Shown here piece by piece: positions 1 to 9,301 of a DNA stretch of 64,000 nucleotides; positions within the stretch are counted from its first letter, which is position 1, and the number at the start of each line of letters is the position of its first letter. Below the pieces are notes generated by a model, which did not search any database, had not been told where the DNA came from, and was given only the letters and a program-made list of their open reading frames with translations. The DNA comes from Plesiocystis pacifica SIR-1 (GTDB lineage: Bacteria > Myxococcota_A > Polyangia > Nannocystales > Nannocystaceae), in assembly GCF_000170895.1 (NCBI RefSeq), contig NZ_ABCS01000015.1, positions 62,001 through 126,000 on the forward strand, read 5' to 3'. The translations under genes and the position numbers were made by a program.

Positions 1-3000
1 CGGGCCTCGGCGTAGGCCTGCTCGTGGCGCTCGCCCAGGGCCTCGACCTCGCCCATCAGCGCGAGGGCCGAGAGCCAGTAGAGGTCGTTGACCGAGCGCT
101 CCCAGCTGACCCCCGAGCCGCGCAGGACCCGGTGGCGCTCGAAGTGCGCGTCGGCCCGCTCGGCGTGCTCGACCAGGCGCGGCCAGTCGCAGCGAAAGTA
201 CTCCCGGGTGGCCTTCGAGACCGCGTACCAGCCGCGCTCGTAGTCCGAGGCCTGGGCGCGCTCGAGCCAGTCGCCCGCGGCCGCGAGCAGGCGGTCGGCC
301 CGGGGACCAAACAGCGGCCCGCCGATCGTCGCCTCGGCCGTGGCCTCGACGCACAGGCCCCGGAAAGCGTCGTGGCTCGCCCCGCAAGCCAGCGCCGCGT
401 CGACGTGGCGGACCAGCAAGAAGTCGGCGAGGGCGAAGTTGAGGTGGGCCAGGCCCGTGCTCCCGGCCCACAGGATGTCGAGGCGCGCCCGGGCGCGGGG
501 GCTCAGCTGCGCCGACTCCGTGGCCAGGGGCGCGCCGCGCAGCATCAGCCGGGTGCGCGTCCACAAGGTCCGCGCCATCGCCCGGGACAGCGCCGTGGGC
601 AGGCCCAGGCCGTGGTCCGAGAGCAGCTCGTCGAGGAGGCGGTGGCCGTCGCGGACGCGCCCGCAGTGCAGGTACTCGCGGGTCGCCTGGCTGCGCAGGC
701 GGGCGAGGGCCTGGGCCGCCTCGCTGTCCTCGGCCGGAGCCTCGCCCAGCCCCTCGAGGATCAGCGCCGCCGCCCGCTCGTAGGCCTGCGCCGCCGCCTC
801 GCTGCGCCCCTCGTTGACCCGCGCGTCGCCGAGCTTCTCGGCCCAGCCCGCGCGCTCGTCGTGCGCCGCCGCGTCGCCGAGCTCGAGGGCCTGCGCCCAG
901 TAGTCGCCCGCGGTCGCAAAGGCCAGCGCCCCCTCGGCCCGCTCGGCCGCGGCCAGGGTGTAGCCCAGGGCCGCCTCGCGGCGACCGGCGTGGCGACTGT
1001 GGTGGGCGAGGAGCTCGACGGCGTGGGGCGAGGCGTCGGCGTAGCTGTCGGCCAGGCGCCCGTGCAGCTCGCGGCGCGCGTCGACCCCGAGCTGCTCGAG
1101 GCGCGCCGCTCGGATGCGATCGTGGAACACCGCCAGGCGCTCGCTCGCGTCGGCCTGGGCGTAGCGGATCAGGCCCAGGTCCTCGAGGGCGCGCAGAGCC
1201 ACCCCCGCCGAGGGGGTCTGGGCCGCGCCCGTGGCGACGCGCCGCGCCATGGGCCCGGTGCCGATCACCAGCACGTCGAGGAGGCGCTGGCTGGGCCCGT
1301 CGAGCTCGGCGATGGACCGCCGGATCAACGCCGAGAGCGGATCGGCCTGGGCCGCTGGCACCCCGAGCTCTCCGGCCACCTCGCCGCCCCGCGCGAGCAT
1401 GCGGACGAACACCGGCAGGCCGCCGGTGAGGCGATGGACCTCGTCCAGCTCGACGCCGTGGCGCGCGGCCAAGGCCGCGGTCTCGCGTTCGCTGAAGGGG
1501 CCGAGCTCGATGACCCGGCGCGGGGCCGCGCTCGCGCGCCAGGCCGGCTCCGCTTCGCCGGAGGCCTCCCCGCGCGAGGTCAGCACGAACAGCGCCCCCG
1601 GGACCACCCCCGGGCCCAGGAGCTGCTCGAGCAAGCTGTCGCTGTCGCCGTCGAGCCACTGCACGTCGTCGATCCACACGATCAACCGACGCTGGGCCGC
1701 GACCTCGGCCAGCACCGCCCCGAGGGCCGTGAACGCGGCGATGCGCCGGGCCTTGTCGTCCAGCGGGGCCTCGCCGCCCTCTTCGAGTTCGTCCGCCCAG
1801 CCCAGCGCGCGCAGCTGCACGAACAGCTCGCCCACGCTGGCCAGCCCGCCCTCGTGGCGCAGGCGCAGCTCGTCCTCGTCGACCAGGTGATCGCGCAGGT
1901 CCGAGATGGCGTTGTCGAAGCCGCCGAAGGCCATGCGCTCGTGGAGGTGGCAGTCCCCGCGCAGCACCAACAAGCGCCGCCCGTCTCGATCCGCCAGGCC
2001 TTCGAGCCAGGCGTTGACCAGGGCCGTCTTGCCGATGCCCGAGGGGCCCCGGACCTCGACCACCGCCGCCCCGCTGCCCGCCGCCGCGTCCCGGGCCGCC
2101 CCGTCGAGGACCCCGAGCTCGTCCGCCCGGCCCACGAAGGGCTCCTCCATGGAGGCCCCGCGCCCGTGGCTGAACTGCCCGGACGCCCGGCGAAAGCGTC
2201 GATGCGGATCGCCAGCGATGGCCGCGAGCCGGGCGAAGCTCGCCTCGGCGTCGGGCCGCCCCGCCGGGTTGGGGTCGAGGAGCTCGACGATCAGCTCGAC
2301 GAGCGCCGCGACGGGGCAGCGCGGCGCCAGCCAGGCCTGCAGGTCCACGTCCGTCGGCGGCGGCGCCCCGGTCATCGCGTGGACCAGGGTCGCCCCGAGG
2401 GCGTAGAAGTCACCGGGCGGCCCGAGCACCCCAGCGAACAGCTCCGGCGCGATGTAGCCCGGCGTGCCCGCGACGTTGGCCATGGGCGCCGGCTGCCCCG
2501 GCAGGCGCCGGTAGCTCGCCGCCAGGCCAAAGTCCGCGAGCACCGGGCGGCCCTGCGCCGTGACCAGGATGTTCGAGGGCTTGACGTCGCGGTGGACCAG
2601 CCCCGCTTGGTGGAGGGCGTCGAGGGCCGAGACCAGGTCGCAGCAGATGTCCGCGAGGCCGCGGATGCGCTCGGAGGACAGCGCCGTCCCCCGCCACTGC
2701 CCCGCCGCCGCCTGGCTCGCTCCGGCGCCGGCCTTGGCCTGGCGCGGATCGGGGATGGTCTCGCCCATGCCGAGGGTGCTGAGCACGTCCACCGGGTCCC
2801 CCGACCAGGTCCACCGCGCCAGGTCGGCGGCCTCGAGCAGCTCCATGGTGAAGAACATCTGATCGCCCTCGATGAACAGGTCGAGGGGGCGGATCAGGTT
2901 GGGGTGGGTGACCCGGCGGGCCCGGAACTCGCGGGCGAGCAGCTCCGCCGAGGCCGAGCTGTGGGCGAGCACGGTCTTGAGCGCGACGTGGTGGCCGTAC

Positions 3001-3104
3001 TCGCGGTCGAGGACCTCGAACACCATGCCCATGCCGCCCTGCCCGAGGGTGCGGACGTACTCGTAGCGCTCGGTCGCGGGGAAGGTGTGGGGAGGGGAGC
3101 CCAC
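1..3104 (-). CDS. Ser/Thr protein kinase with AAA-type ATPase and TPR-like C-terminus (partial, C-terminus off left edge)
   Basis: About 1,034 codons are visible with no stop before the left edge. Residues 12-290 form a Hanks-type kinase: glycine loop GQGGMGMVF, catalytic HRDVKPSN near 169, DFG near 190 and GTPGYIAPE near 211. A linker leads to a P-loop ATPase with Walker A GPSGIGKTA near 353 and Walker B-like RLIVWIDDVQWLD near 478, similar to the AAA_16 modules of PknK-like regulators. The rest is alpha-helical and alanine-rich, as in TPR/MalT-like sensor arms. The usual role of such proteins is cytosolic signalling, with a ligand sensed by the helical part. The start is a GTG at 3104 with no clear Shine-Dalgarno; an in-frame GTG at 3119 is an alternative. 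The substrate is unknown. Confidence 0.88.
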   Translation of the reverse strand, partial: MGSPPHTFPATERYEYVRTLGQGGMGMVFEVLDREYGHHVALKTVLAHSSASAELLAREFRARRVTHPNLIRPLDLFIEGDQMFFTMELLEAADLARWTWSGDPVDVLSTLGMGETIPDPRQAKAGAGASQAAAGQWRGTALSSERIRGLADICCDLVSALDALHQAGLVHRDVKPSNILVTAQGRPVLADFGLAASYRRLPGQPAPMANVAGTPGYIAPELFAGVLGPPGDFYALGATLVHAMTGAPPPTDVDLQAWLAPRCPVAALVELIVELLDPNPAGRPDAEASFARLAAIAGDPHRRFRRASGQFSHGRGASMEEPFVGRADELGVLDGAARDAAAGSGAAVVEVRGPSGIGKTALVNAWLEGLADRDGRRLLVLRGDCHLHERMAFGGFDNAISDLRDHLVDEDELRLRHEGGLASVGELFVQLRALGWADELEEGGEAPLDDKARRIAAFTALGAVLAEVAAQRRLIVWIDDVQWLDGDSDSLLEQLLGPGVVPGALFVLTSRGEASGEAEPAWRASAAPRRVIELGPFSERETAALAARHGVELDEVHRLTGGLPVFVRMLARGGEVAGELGVPAAQADPLSALIRRSIAELDGPSQRLLDVLVIGTGPMARRVATGAAQTPSAGVALRALEDLGLIRYAQADASERLAVFHDRIRAARLEQLGVDARRELHGRLADSYADASPHAVELLAHHSRHAGRREAALGYTLAAAERAEGALAFATAGDYWAQALELGDAAAHDERAGWAEKLGDARVNEGRSEAAAQAYERAAALILEGLGEAPAEDSEAAQALARLRSQATREYLHCGRVRDGHRLLDELLSDHGLGLPTALSRAMARTLWTRTRLMLRGAPLATESAQLSPRARARLDILWAGSTGLAHLNFALADFLLVRHVDAALACGASHDAFRGLCVEATAEATIGGPLFGPRADRLLAAAGDWLERAQASDYERGWYAVSKATREYFRCDWPRLVEHAERADAHFERHRVLRGSGVSWERSVNDLYWLSALALMGEVEALGERHEQAYAEA

Positions 3105-3270
3105 GGGGGATGCTTGCACACTCTGCGGACGGCTTGTGGCCGGGGATCCCGTTCGCCACCAGGGGTCCGCTCACTGGCGGTTGACCGGAGCATCGAGGGA
3201 GCGAGTGACGACGTCCCCAGCGAGCTGGGCCCGCGCGAGCGCTCGAGCCCAGGCGCGCTAAGCTTCCGCG

Positions 3271-4086
3271 ATGCTCCGACCGCGCGCGCTGTCCTCGGCC
3301 TTCGTCCTCGCGGCGCTCGCCTGCACGGGGTGCGGCGAGCGGGACAGCCCCGCCCCCGCGACGCCCGACACCGCGACCCCGAGCACGATCGCAGAGCCCG
3401 ACGCCCCCGCCCCTGCGCTCCAGTGGCGCGGCCCCAACCGCTACGACCTGCGCCTCGGCGAGCTCACCGTCGGCGCAGGCCTGAAGGTCCCGGGCGCCCC
3501 GTGGACCGAGCGCTACGCGGGCGCCCGCGCCCAGCTCGAGAGCCCTGCCGGCAGCGCCCTCACGCTCACCCTCGAGCCCGGAGCGGTCCGCGAGCCCGCG
3601 CGCTCTGGCCACCACGAGCACGCCGTCGGCGCGGCCGCCCCCCACCGAGTCGTCTGCGCCTTCAGCCTGGCCCCGGAGGAAGCCGGGCTGCTCGACGCCT
3701 TGACCCGCGAGTGCGCCGAGCTGAGCATCGAGTTCGAGCCCGACCCGCGCGTCAGCTGGGCCATCGAGCTCGAGCCGGCGGTCGTGTCGATGGCCCAGCG
3801 CGACGAGCTGAGCATCCGCTACCGGGTGACCAACGACGGGGACGCGACCCTCGACGCCAGCGCCTACGGGCTCCAGTGGAAGCTCGACGGCGAGGACTCC
3901 ATGGTCCTGGGCATGGCCTTCGGCAACGGGCTCCGCGACGGACGCTGGGCAGCGCTCCCGCCGGGCGCCTCCGTCGACGACCGTCGCGTCGGCCTCGAGC
4001 TCGCCGACGCTCCGGGGGAGTACACGATCACCCTGCACCACCTCGACCACGAGGTGGCGCGCGCGACTTTGAAGGTCACGCCCTGA
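3271..4086 (+). CDS. Putative lipoprotein, unknown function
   Basis: This 271-residue protein starts with an Arg-containing n-region and hydrophobic core, then LACTGCGE, where Cys18 or Cys21 would be the lipidated residue. The mature part is Pro/Ala-rich at first. A beta-rich region follows (for example ELSIRYRVTNDGDATLDA and GEYTITLHHLDHEVARATL), suggesting an immunoglobulin-like or DUF-type sandwich. No family was recognised. It is transcribed divergently from the kinase gene on its left and faces the hypothetical gene on its right across only 12 bases, so no shared operon is likely. Confidence 0.7.
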   Translation: MLRPRALSSAFVLAALACTGCGERDSPAPATPDTATPSTIAEPDAPAPALQWRGPNRYDLRLGELTVGAGLKVPGAPWTERYAGARAQLESPAGSALTLTLEPGAVREPARSGHHEHAVGAAAPHRVVCAFSLAPEEAGLLDALTRECAELSIEFEPDPRVSWAIELEPAVVSMAQRDELSIRYRVTNDGDATLDASAYGLQWKLDGEDSMVLGMAFGNGLRDGRWAALPPGASVDDRRVGLELADAPGEYTITLHHLDHEVARATLKVTP

Positions 4087-4098
4087 GCGCTGCGGGGC

Positions 4099-5019
4099 TC
4101 AGGGCCCCGGCGCCGCTGCGTCGTCCACGAACTCGTTGGTCACCAGGGGACTGTCGTCGAGCTCCGGCGCGTCCGGGTACGCCCTCGGGCACCCCGCCAC
4201 GCCGCCGTGGTGCGAACAACAACCGCGCTGATCGTAGCCGCACGTGCAGCTCGGAGAGCGCGTCCCGTCCGCGCACTGCAAGCGGGTGTTCTCCCAGCTT
4301 CGCACCCGGCTCTCGTAGCGAGCCTCGGCCTTTGCCTGGGCCTCGTCCCGCTTTCGCCGCGCCCGCGCGATCGTTTTCTGGGCCGCCGCGGCGAGCTGCG
4401 CGGCCGAAGCCAACGCCGCTTCGTTCGCCTCGGCCTTGTCCGGCGGCGGCTGCAGCTGAACCGCCAGCACCGCCCGCTCGTCCACCGTCGCCGCGCTCAC
4501 GCACGCGCTGAGCGAGCACAGCTGGGGCGCCGCGCGGATGTCGTCCCGAGCCTCGAACACGTGCTCGAGGACGTGCTGGGCCAGCGCCGGTGCGTCGGCT
4601 TCGCTCGCCCCGAGCTCGACGAGCACGGCCTGCGTCGACCCCCGCGCGGCGGCGCCGTCCGGGTGCGCGAAGGCTCGCTCGAGCCCCCAAAACCACCAAT
4701 AGCCAACGCGGGCCCCCTCGGCGAAGGATCCCCGCGCGAGCAGCTCGCCCGCGTCGTCCCACTCCGAGCAGCGACCATCCAACACGTCGCGTCGATACTC
4801 GCAGGCTCGCCGCCGGGCTCCGTTGGGCCAGTAGTCGACGCTCCAGCCGTGGCGCAGCCGCTGGCCGCCCTCGCCGGTGAGAACACACGCCCAGCCCTTC
4901 CCGTCTGGGGGAGCGTGGCCCAGCGCCGCGGCCTCGGGTGGGCAGGGGCCTGAAGCGGGAGCGGGGGGCGGGACGAACAGCGCCGCGACGACAGAGACGA
5001 TCAGGCGGAGCACGCTCAA
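4099..5019 (-). CDS. Secreted protein with MORN-like repeats and Cys-rich GCCSHHGG tail
   Basis: Signal peptide at residues 1-23 (MSVLRLIVSVVAALFVPPPAPAS). Residues 55-115 carry toxin/antitoxin-YwqK-style MORN-like units (HGWSVDYWPNGARR, GRCSEWDDAGELLARGSF, GARVGYWWFWG). An Ala/Lys/Arg-rich coiled-coil stretch lies near 205-245. The C-terminal segment, CADGTRSPSCTCGYDQRG followed by CCSHHGGVAGC, resembles the core of DUF3761-type domains. A cell-surface or periplasmic location is inferred. It overlaps the upstream minus-strand gene by 4 nt, so the two are probably co-transcribed and translationally coupled. Function unknown. Confidence 0.7.
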   Translation of the reverse strand: MSVLRLIVSVVAALFVPPPAPASGPCPPEAAALGHAPPDGKGWACVLTGEGGQRLRHGWSVDYWPNGARRRACEYRRDVLDGRCSEWDDAGELLARGSFAEGARVGYWWFWGLERAFAHPDGAAARGSTQAVLVELGASEADAPALAQHVLEHVFEARDDIRAAPQLCSLSACVSAATVDERAVLAVQLQPPPDKAEANEAALASAAQLAAAAQKTIARARRKRDEAQAKAEARYESRVRSWENTRLQCADGTRSPSCTCGYDQRGCCSHHGGVAGCPRAYPDAPELDDSPLVTNEFVDDAAAPGP

Positions 5020-5657
5020 AACCTCCCCTCGAGCGCCAGACCGATCTCACCGGGTCCCGGCGCGAGCCAGGTGGTCACCGGCGTCGCCGCCCGTTGCTTG
5101 GCCACGGTCCCCGAGATCAACGAGATCCCGCCGAGCAGCAGCGAGGACCCTCCCGCCGTGGCGGCGATGATCGTCGCCCGCCGCTGGCCCGCGCTCTGAC
5201 GCTCGAGCTCAGCCAGCCGCGCCGGATCGCCGACGCCCGCGTCCACGAAGGACGCCTCGGCGGCGAGCGAGGTCTGGGTCCGCGAGTAGTCCTGGTAGAG
5301 GTACGCCGCGACCGCGAGGCCGACGATCCCCGCCCCGCCGAACACGCTGCCCGCGACTCGCAGCCCGTGCCCGGCCCCTCGACCGCCCGGCGACGTCGGA
5401 TCACCGAGAGGTGGGCTGGGCGTGGGCGCTGGCCTCGACGCCGGCCTCGACTCCGGCGCGCTCGTTCGCGCGACGGGGGCCGGCGCTGGCGGCTTGGGCC
5501 CGGGCGGAGGGTCCCAGCTCTCGGCGTGGGGATCCGGCATGTCCGCGACGAAGGCCGAGGCGCCGTCTGAGGTCTGCTCTCTACCGTCCCCGGCCGGCGG
5601 CGCCGGTGGGGGCTCGAGGGAGAGCGTGCAGGCGAAGGTGAGCGCGCAGGTCAGCAT
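5016..5657 (-). CDS. Hypothetical membrane protein with Pro-rich linker
   Basis: The chosen start (MLTCALTFACTLSLEPPP) gives a plausible secretion or lipoprotein leader with Cys4/Cys11. An in-frame ATG 17 codons upstream (5708) would add a His/Gly stretch unlike a leader. Residues 20-100 are Pro/Ala/Ser-rich and disordered. Two hydrophobic segments follow (VAGSVFGGAGIVGLAVAAYLY and IIAATAGGSSLLLGGISLIS), separated by a charged loop. This arrangement is common in uncharacterised myxobacterial envelope proteins. Its stop overlaps the start of the MORN-like gene downstream. Function unknown. Confidence 0.6.
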   Translation of the reverse strand: MLTCALTFACTLSLEPPPAPPAGDGREQTSDGASAFVADMPDPHAESWDPPPGPKPPAPAPVARTSAPESRPASRPAPTPSPPLGDPTSPGGRGAGHGLRVAGSVFGGAGIVGLAVAAYLYQDYSRTQTSLAAEASFVDAGVGDPARLAELERQSAGQRRATIIAATAGGSSLLLGGISLISGTVAKQRAATPVTTWLAPGPGEIGLALEGRF

Positions 5658-5750
5658 GAGTTCGGGGCTCGCATGGTGGGGGCCAACACCTCTACCGTGA
5701 CAGCCCACGGCGTTTGGTTCGCCGCAGCCCCGAAAAGATTGCGACGCGCC

Positions 5751-6872
5751 TCACTCGGCCCAGGACAGCGCCGGGTAGTCCGTGTAGCCCTTCGCGTCCC
5801 CGCCGAAGAAGGTCTCCCGCTGCGGCGCGTTCAAGGCCGCTCCCCGGCGAAAGCGCTCGGGCAGGTCCGGGTTGGCGAGGAAGGTCGAGCCGAACAGCAC
5901 CCCGTCCGCGCGACCCGAGTCGATCGCCCTCCGGGCCGAGTCCGCGAGGAAGCCCCCGTTGGCCAGGTAGGCCCCGTCGAAGCGCTCGCGGATCAGCCTG
6001 TGCACCTCGCCCGGCTCCGCCGGCCGCTCCGCCGGCGCGCCGAAGTACTCGACGATGTCGAGGTAGGCCAGGCCGACTCGGGACAGCTCGGTCACCAGCG
6101 CGCCGTAGGTGGGCAGCAGCTCCGACTCGCTCACCCCGCCGATGGACCCCAGCCCCGGCGACAGGCGCATGCCCACGCGCTCGGGGCCCCACACCGCCGC
6201 GACGGCCTCGGCGACCTCGACGGCGAAGCGGATCCGCTTGGTCACGCTGCCGCCGTAGTCGTCGTCGCGGTGGTTGCTCCCGTCGGCGAGGAACTGGTGG
6301 ATGAGGTAGGCGTTGGCCCCGTGGATCTCCACGCCGTCGAAGCCGGCTTGCTTGGCGAGCTCGGCCCCGCGCGCGTACTGGTCGACCACGCCGGGGATCT
6401 CCTCGCGGCTCAGGGCTCGGGGCGTCGAGGTCGGCGCGAAGCCGGTCTCGCCGCCCAGGAAGATGTGCGCGCCCGCGTCGATGGCCGAGGGCGCGACCGG
6501 GGCCTCGCCGCCGTGGAAGTCGACGTGGGACATGCGGCCCACGTGCCACAGCTGCAGCGCGATGCGCCCGCCGTTGGCGTGCACCGCCTCGGTGACCTCG
6601 CGCCAGCCCGCGACCTGCTCGGCGCTGTGGATGCCGGGCGTGTAGGCGTAGCCCTTGCCCTGGGGGCTGACCTGCGTCGCCTCCGTGAAGATCAGCCCCG
6701 CGCTGGCCCGTTGCGCGTAGTAGCGGGCGTTGAGCTCCGTCGGCACGTCGCCCGGCTGGGCAGCCCGCGAGCGCGTCAGCGGAGCCATCAGCACGCGGTT
6801 GGGCAGCTGCAGGGCTCCGAGGTCGAGGGCACGAAAGAGGGGGTCCGTCTCGGTCGGCGAAGTGTCGCGCAT
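5751..6872 (-). CDS. Old Yellow Enzyme family NADH:flavin oxidoreductase (NemA-like)
   Basis: This 373-residue FMN-dependent ene-reductase is full length for the NemA/OYE group. It begins LFRALDLGALQLPNRVLMAPL, the classical OYE N-terminus. It has the substrate/FMN strand IALQLWHVGRMS, the FDGVEIHGANAYLIHQFL region and the conserved NHRDDDYGGS loop, and the FMN phosphate region GGFLADSARRAI near the end. Members reduce activated alkenes, nitro-esters, N-ethylmaleimide or quinones in the cytosol. The start ATG is backed by a strong GGGAGG five bases upstream. It follows a small frameshifted lipoprotein gene on the same strand and is otherwise alone. Physiological substrate not predictable. Confidence 0.93.
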   Translation of the reverse strand: MRDTSPTETDPLFRALDLGALQLPNRVLMAPLTRSRAAQPGDVPTELNARYYAQRASAGLIFTEATQVSPQGKGYAYTPGIHSAEQVAGWREVTEAVHANGGRIALQLWHVGRMSHVDFHGGEAPVAPSAIDAGAHIFLGGETGFAPTSTPRALSREEIPGVVDQYARGAELAKQAGFDGVEIHGANAYLIHQFLADGSNHRDDDYGGSVTKRIRFAVEVAEAVAAVWGPERVGMRLSPGLGSIGGVSESELLPTYGALVTELSRVGLAYLDIVEYFGAPAERPAEPGEVHRLIRERFDGAYLANGGFLADSARRAIDSGRADGVLFGSTFLANPDLPERFRRGAALNAPQRETFFGGDAKGYTDYPALSWAE

Positions 6873-6943
6873 GGCGACCTCCCGGTACGGACCCCTCGGA
6901 AAGACCGTTACCCCCGGCCCTCCCCGATCTGCCTGGATGAAAG

Positions 6944-7137
6944 TCAGCCCTCGCGCGCGACGGCGTAGGACTTCGAGAGCTCCGGATCGCGGGCGATCTC
7001 GTAGAGCAACGCCTCGAACTTCTCGCGGTCGAGACCGGCGCCCGCGAGGATCTCGTCGGACGCGTCGGGGCGCCGTCACAGGCGGCGAGGGAGACGGCAA
7101 CGCTCAGGCAGACGATGGTGATGAATTGCTTGGTCAT
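6944..7137 (-). pseudogene. Small lipoprotein gene broken by a 1-base frameshift
   Basis: The first frame gives a clear lipoprotein leader, MTKQFITIVCLSVAVSLAAC, with a GAGGAG ribosome site nine bases upstream. It then loses coding character. The next frame continues with well-formed sequence (DASDEILAGAGLDREKFEAL ending YAVAREG and a stop at 6944). Adding one C to the C4 run at 7067-7070 joins the two into a single protein of about 64 residues. This is either a real frameshift or a homopolymer sequencing error. The encoded family is unknown. Confidence 0.72.
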
Positions 7138-7288
7138 GACAGCGGGCTCCTCTACCTGGGTCCGTCACCCTTGGATCCGTTCCCTTTCAGGGTTTTTCCT
7201 TGGCCCCAGGCCCGGCTCGCCCTTGCCCCCAGGGCGGCCCCTCTCGACAAACATTGCGGACATCACGCCGATCCGCTATCGAGGTGGC

Positions 7289-7999
7289 ATGAACCAGTGG
7301 GACGACGTGCAGCTCCAGGAGATGCGGGAAGAGGAACAGCGGCTGAACGCGGCCCGCAAGCGCAAGCAGGTGATCGGGCTCGTGATCGGGGGCGTGCTCG
7401 CGGTCGCGCTGGTGGTGCTCACGATCATGGGCAGAATCGCCGCCGCCAACGCGGGACACGAGCTGCACTTCTTCGGGCAGCACGACACCGACGTGCGGGT
7501 CGAGATCGAGGGCGAGGAGAACTTCGTGATCCCCACCAACGGCTACCACCGCATCCGGCCCTCGCGGCCCGGCACCCACCACCTGACGATCACCGCGCTC
7601 GAGTCGAACACCACCCACGAGCTGGAGCTCGAGGTGCCCGGCCCCGACCCGGAGGGCGAGGCGGTCCTGGCCGTGCCCACCAAAGAGGGCGAGTGCTTCG
7701 TCGCCTTCGACGTCTCGACCTGGTACAGCGGCAGCGCGACGCTGTTGGAGATCGCCGCTGACCGTGCCGACGGCGTCGCCCCGAAGGGCTCGGGCCAGTC
7801 CCTCCCGCGCCCCATCGTGGTCTCGCGCATGAACACCCTCGATCCCCTGCCCTCGCGCTTCATCCACCGCTACTGGGCCCTGCCCTCGCTCGCCGACCCC
7901 GGGGAGACCGTCCTCGTCGTGCTCGAGACCGAGTGCGCCGCGCTGGCCAACTCCGACGGCGAGCACATCGCTCGTCTGCTCGAGGCGCTGACCCCCTAG
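7289..7999 (+). CDS. Single-pass membrane protein, unknown function
   Basis: This 236-residue protein has a charged cytoplasmic N-terminus (MNQWDDVQLQEMREEEQRLN, likely helical), one transmembrane segment near residues 28-49 (VIGLVIGGVLAVALVVLTIM) and an extracytoplasmic beta-rich domain of about 185 residues. The start at 7289 follows GAGG closely; earlier in-frame codons would add a poor, non-homologous extension. No enzyme motif was found. It stands alone between the frameshifted small lipoprotein gene (opposite strand) and the lipid-kinase series. Confidence 0.7.
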   Translation: MNQWDDVQLQEMREEEQRLNAARKRKQVIGLVIGGVLAVALVVLTIMGRIAAANAGHELHFFGQHDTDVRVEIEGEENFVIPTNGYHRIRPSRPGTHHLTITALESNTTHELELEVPGPDPEGEAVLAVPTKEGECFVAFDVSTWYSGSATLLEIAADRADGVAPKGSGQSLPRPIVVSRMNTLDPLPSRFIHRYWALPSLADPGETVLVVLETECAALANSDGEHIARLLEALTP

Positions 8000-8208
8000 C
8001 AGTCGCCCACCCCGGCCGCGCCGGGACCCATGATCCACGAAAGCGTCGTCCACGGGTGGCGGAGGCCAGGCTCCGCTGCGGATGAGTCAATCTGACACGG
8101 CTCGCCCTGACCAGCGCGCGCTGTGCCGATTCGACACGCCGCGGACTCGCAGCCCTCGCGCTAGCGGTGCGCTGGAGCTTGGAACGCTTCGTGCACTAAA
8201 GCCTGGGC

Positions 8209-9249
8209 GTGACTACCACCGAACAACCAGACCAGTCTTCCTTTTGGTCTTTCGAATACCTCGACACCCCGCGCTTTCGTCTTCAGCAGATCGACCTCGC
8301 GCCCGGCGTCGAGTCGCTCCGATTGATCACCCACGGGCGCAAGCTCGACACGCCCGGCCTTCGACAAAAGCTCGATCGCCTGTACCGGGACCGCTTCTCC
8401 ACGGCCAACGACGTCGAGGTCGATCTCGACGCGCGGGTCACCGAGGCGCCGCACCAGGCCTGGAGCCTCGCCGCCGAGGCGGCGGAGCGGGGCGTCGACC
8501 GCATCATCGCCCTGGGCGGAGACGGCCTCGTGAACGAGGTCGTCAACGGCATCCTCGAAGGGGCGCCGTCCCGCGAACAGCGGCCGGAGCTCGCGATCGT
8601 GCCGATCGGGACCGCCAACGACTTCGCCTACGCGGCCGACCTTCCTCCCGAGCTCGGGGCCGCCCTGTCCCTCGCCCTCGCGGGCCCCGCTCGCTCCGTC
8701 GACCTGGGGCGCGTGAACGAGCGCTGCTTCCTGAACGTCGCCAGCGGCGGCCCGCTGAGCGACGCCGCCGCGCGCATGCAGCCCAACCTCAAGGGGCTCC
8801 TCGGCGAGGTCTCCTACATCGTCGCGGCCTTGCTCGAGCTGCCCCGCGCCGAGCCCATGGCCCTGCGCGTGCGCAGCGGAGACTGGAGCTGGGAGGGGAA
8901 CGCCCACGCGATGATCGTCGGCAACGGCATCCGCGGAGGCGGCGGCTTCGAGCTGTGCCCGAGCGCGCTCGTCAACGACGGCCGCCTCAACCTGTCGATC
9001 GTCCCCGCTGAGCTCGACTTCTCCGCGATGGTCCCGCTGGTGACCGACCGCAGCCTCGAGCAGGTCGAGGGCGTCATCTACCGCCCCTTCACCGAGCTCG
9101 AGCTCGAGTCCGACACCGACATCACCGTCAACCTCGACGGCGAGCCGACCGTGCTCAGCCGCGCCCACGTCGAGGTCCTCCCCCGCGCCCTCGACCTGTG
9201 CCTGCCCCGCGGCAGCTCCGTGCTCCAGGGCCCCCGGCTGGTCGCCTGA
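8209..9249 (+). CDS. Diacylglycerol/lipid kinase family protein
   Basis: This 346-residue protein of the DAGK catalytic family (YegS/DgkB type) phosphorylates a lipid alcohol using ATP at the inner membrane face. The nucleotide-binding signature LGGDGLVNEVVNG near residue 103 and the second signature IGTANDFAYA near 134 are intact. The C-terminal beta-sandwich contains GNGIRGGGGFELCPSALVND, the usual conserved stretch. The start is GTG. It is first of a same-strand series (8209-13082) that also holds a kinase and a sulfur-carrier fusion. The lipid substrate cannot be read from sequence. Confidence 0.92.
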   Translation: MTTTEQPDQSSFWSFEYLDTPRFRLQQIDLAPGVESLRLITHGRKLDTPGLRQKLDRLYRDRFSTANDVEVDLDARVTEAPHQAWSLAAEAAERGVDRIIALGGDGLVNEVVNGILEGAPSREQRPELAIVPIGTANDFAYAADLPPELGAALSLALAGPARSVDLGRVNERCFLNVASGGPLSDAAARMQPNLKGLLGEVSYIVAALLELPRAEPMALRVRSGDWSWEGNAHAMIVGNGIRGGGGFELCPSALVNDGRLNLSIVPAELDFSAMVPLVTDRSLEQVEGVIYRPFTELELESDTDITVNLDGEPTVLSRAHVEVLPRALDLCLPRGSSVLQGPRLVA

Positions 9250-9301
9250 CCCGGCGATCGCCCCTCCAACCCCACCTGTCACTACCCACGAAAGGAACCC
9301 C

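Noticed and set aside
24-4511. A 1,495-codon open frame on the plus strand
   Set aside because: It is antisense to the kinase-ATPase-TPR gene and its translation is low-complexity Arg/Ala/Pro; long antisense frames are expected at this GC content.
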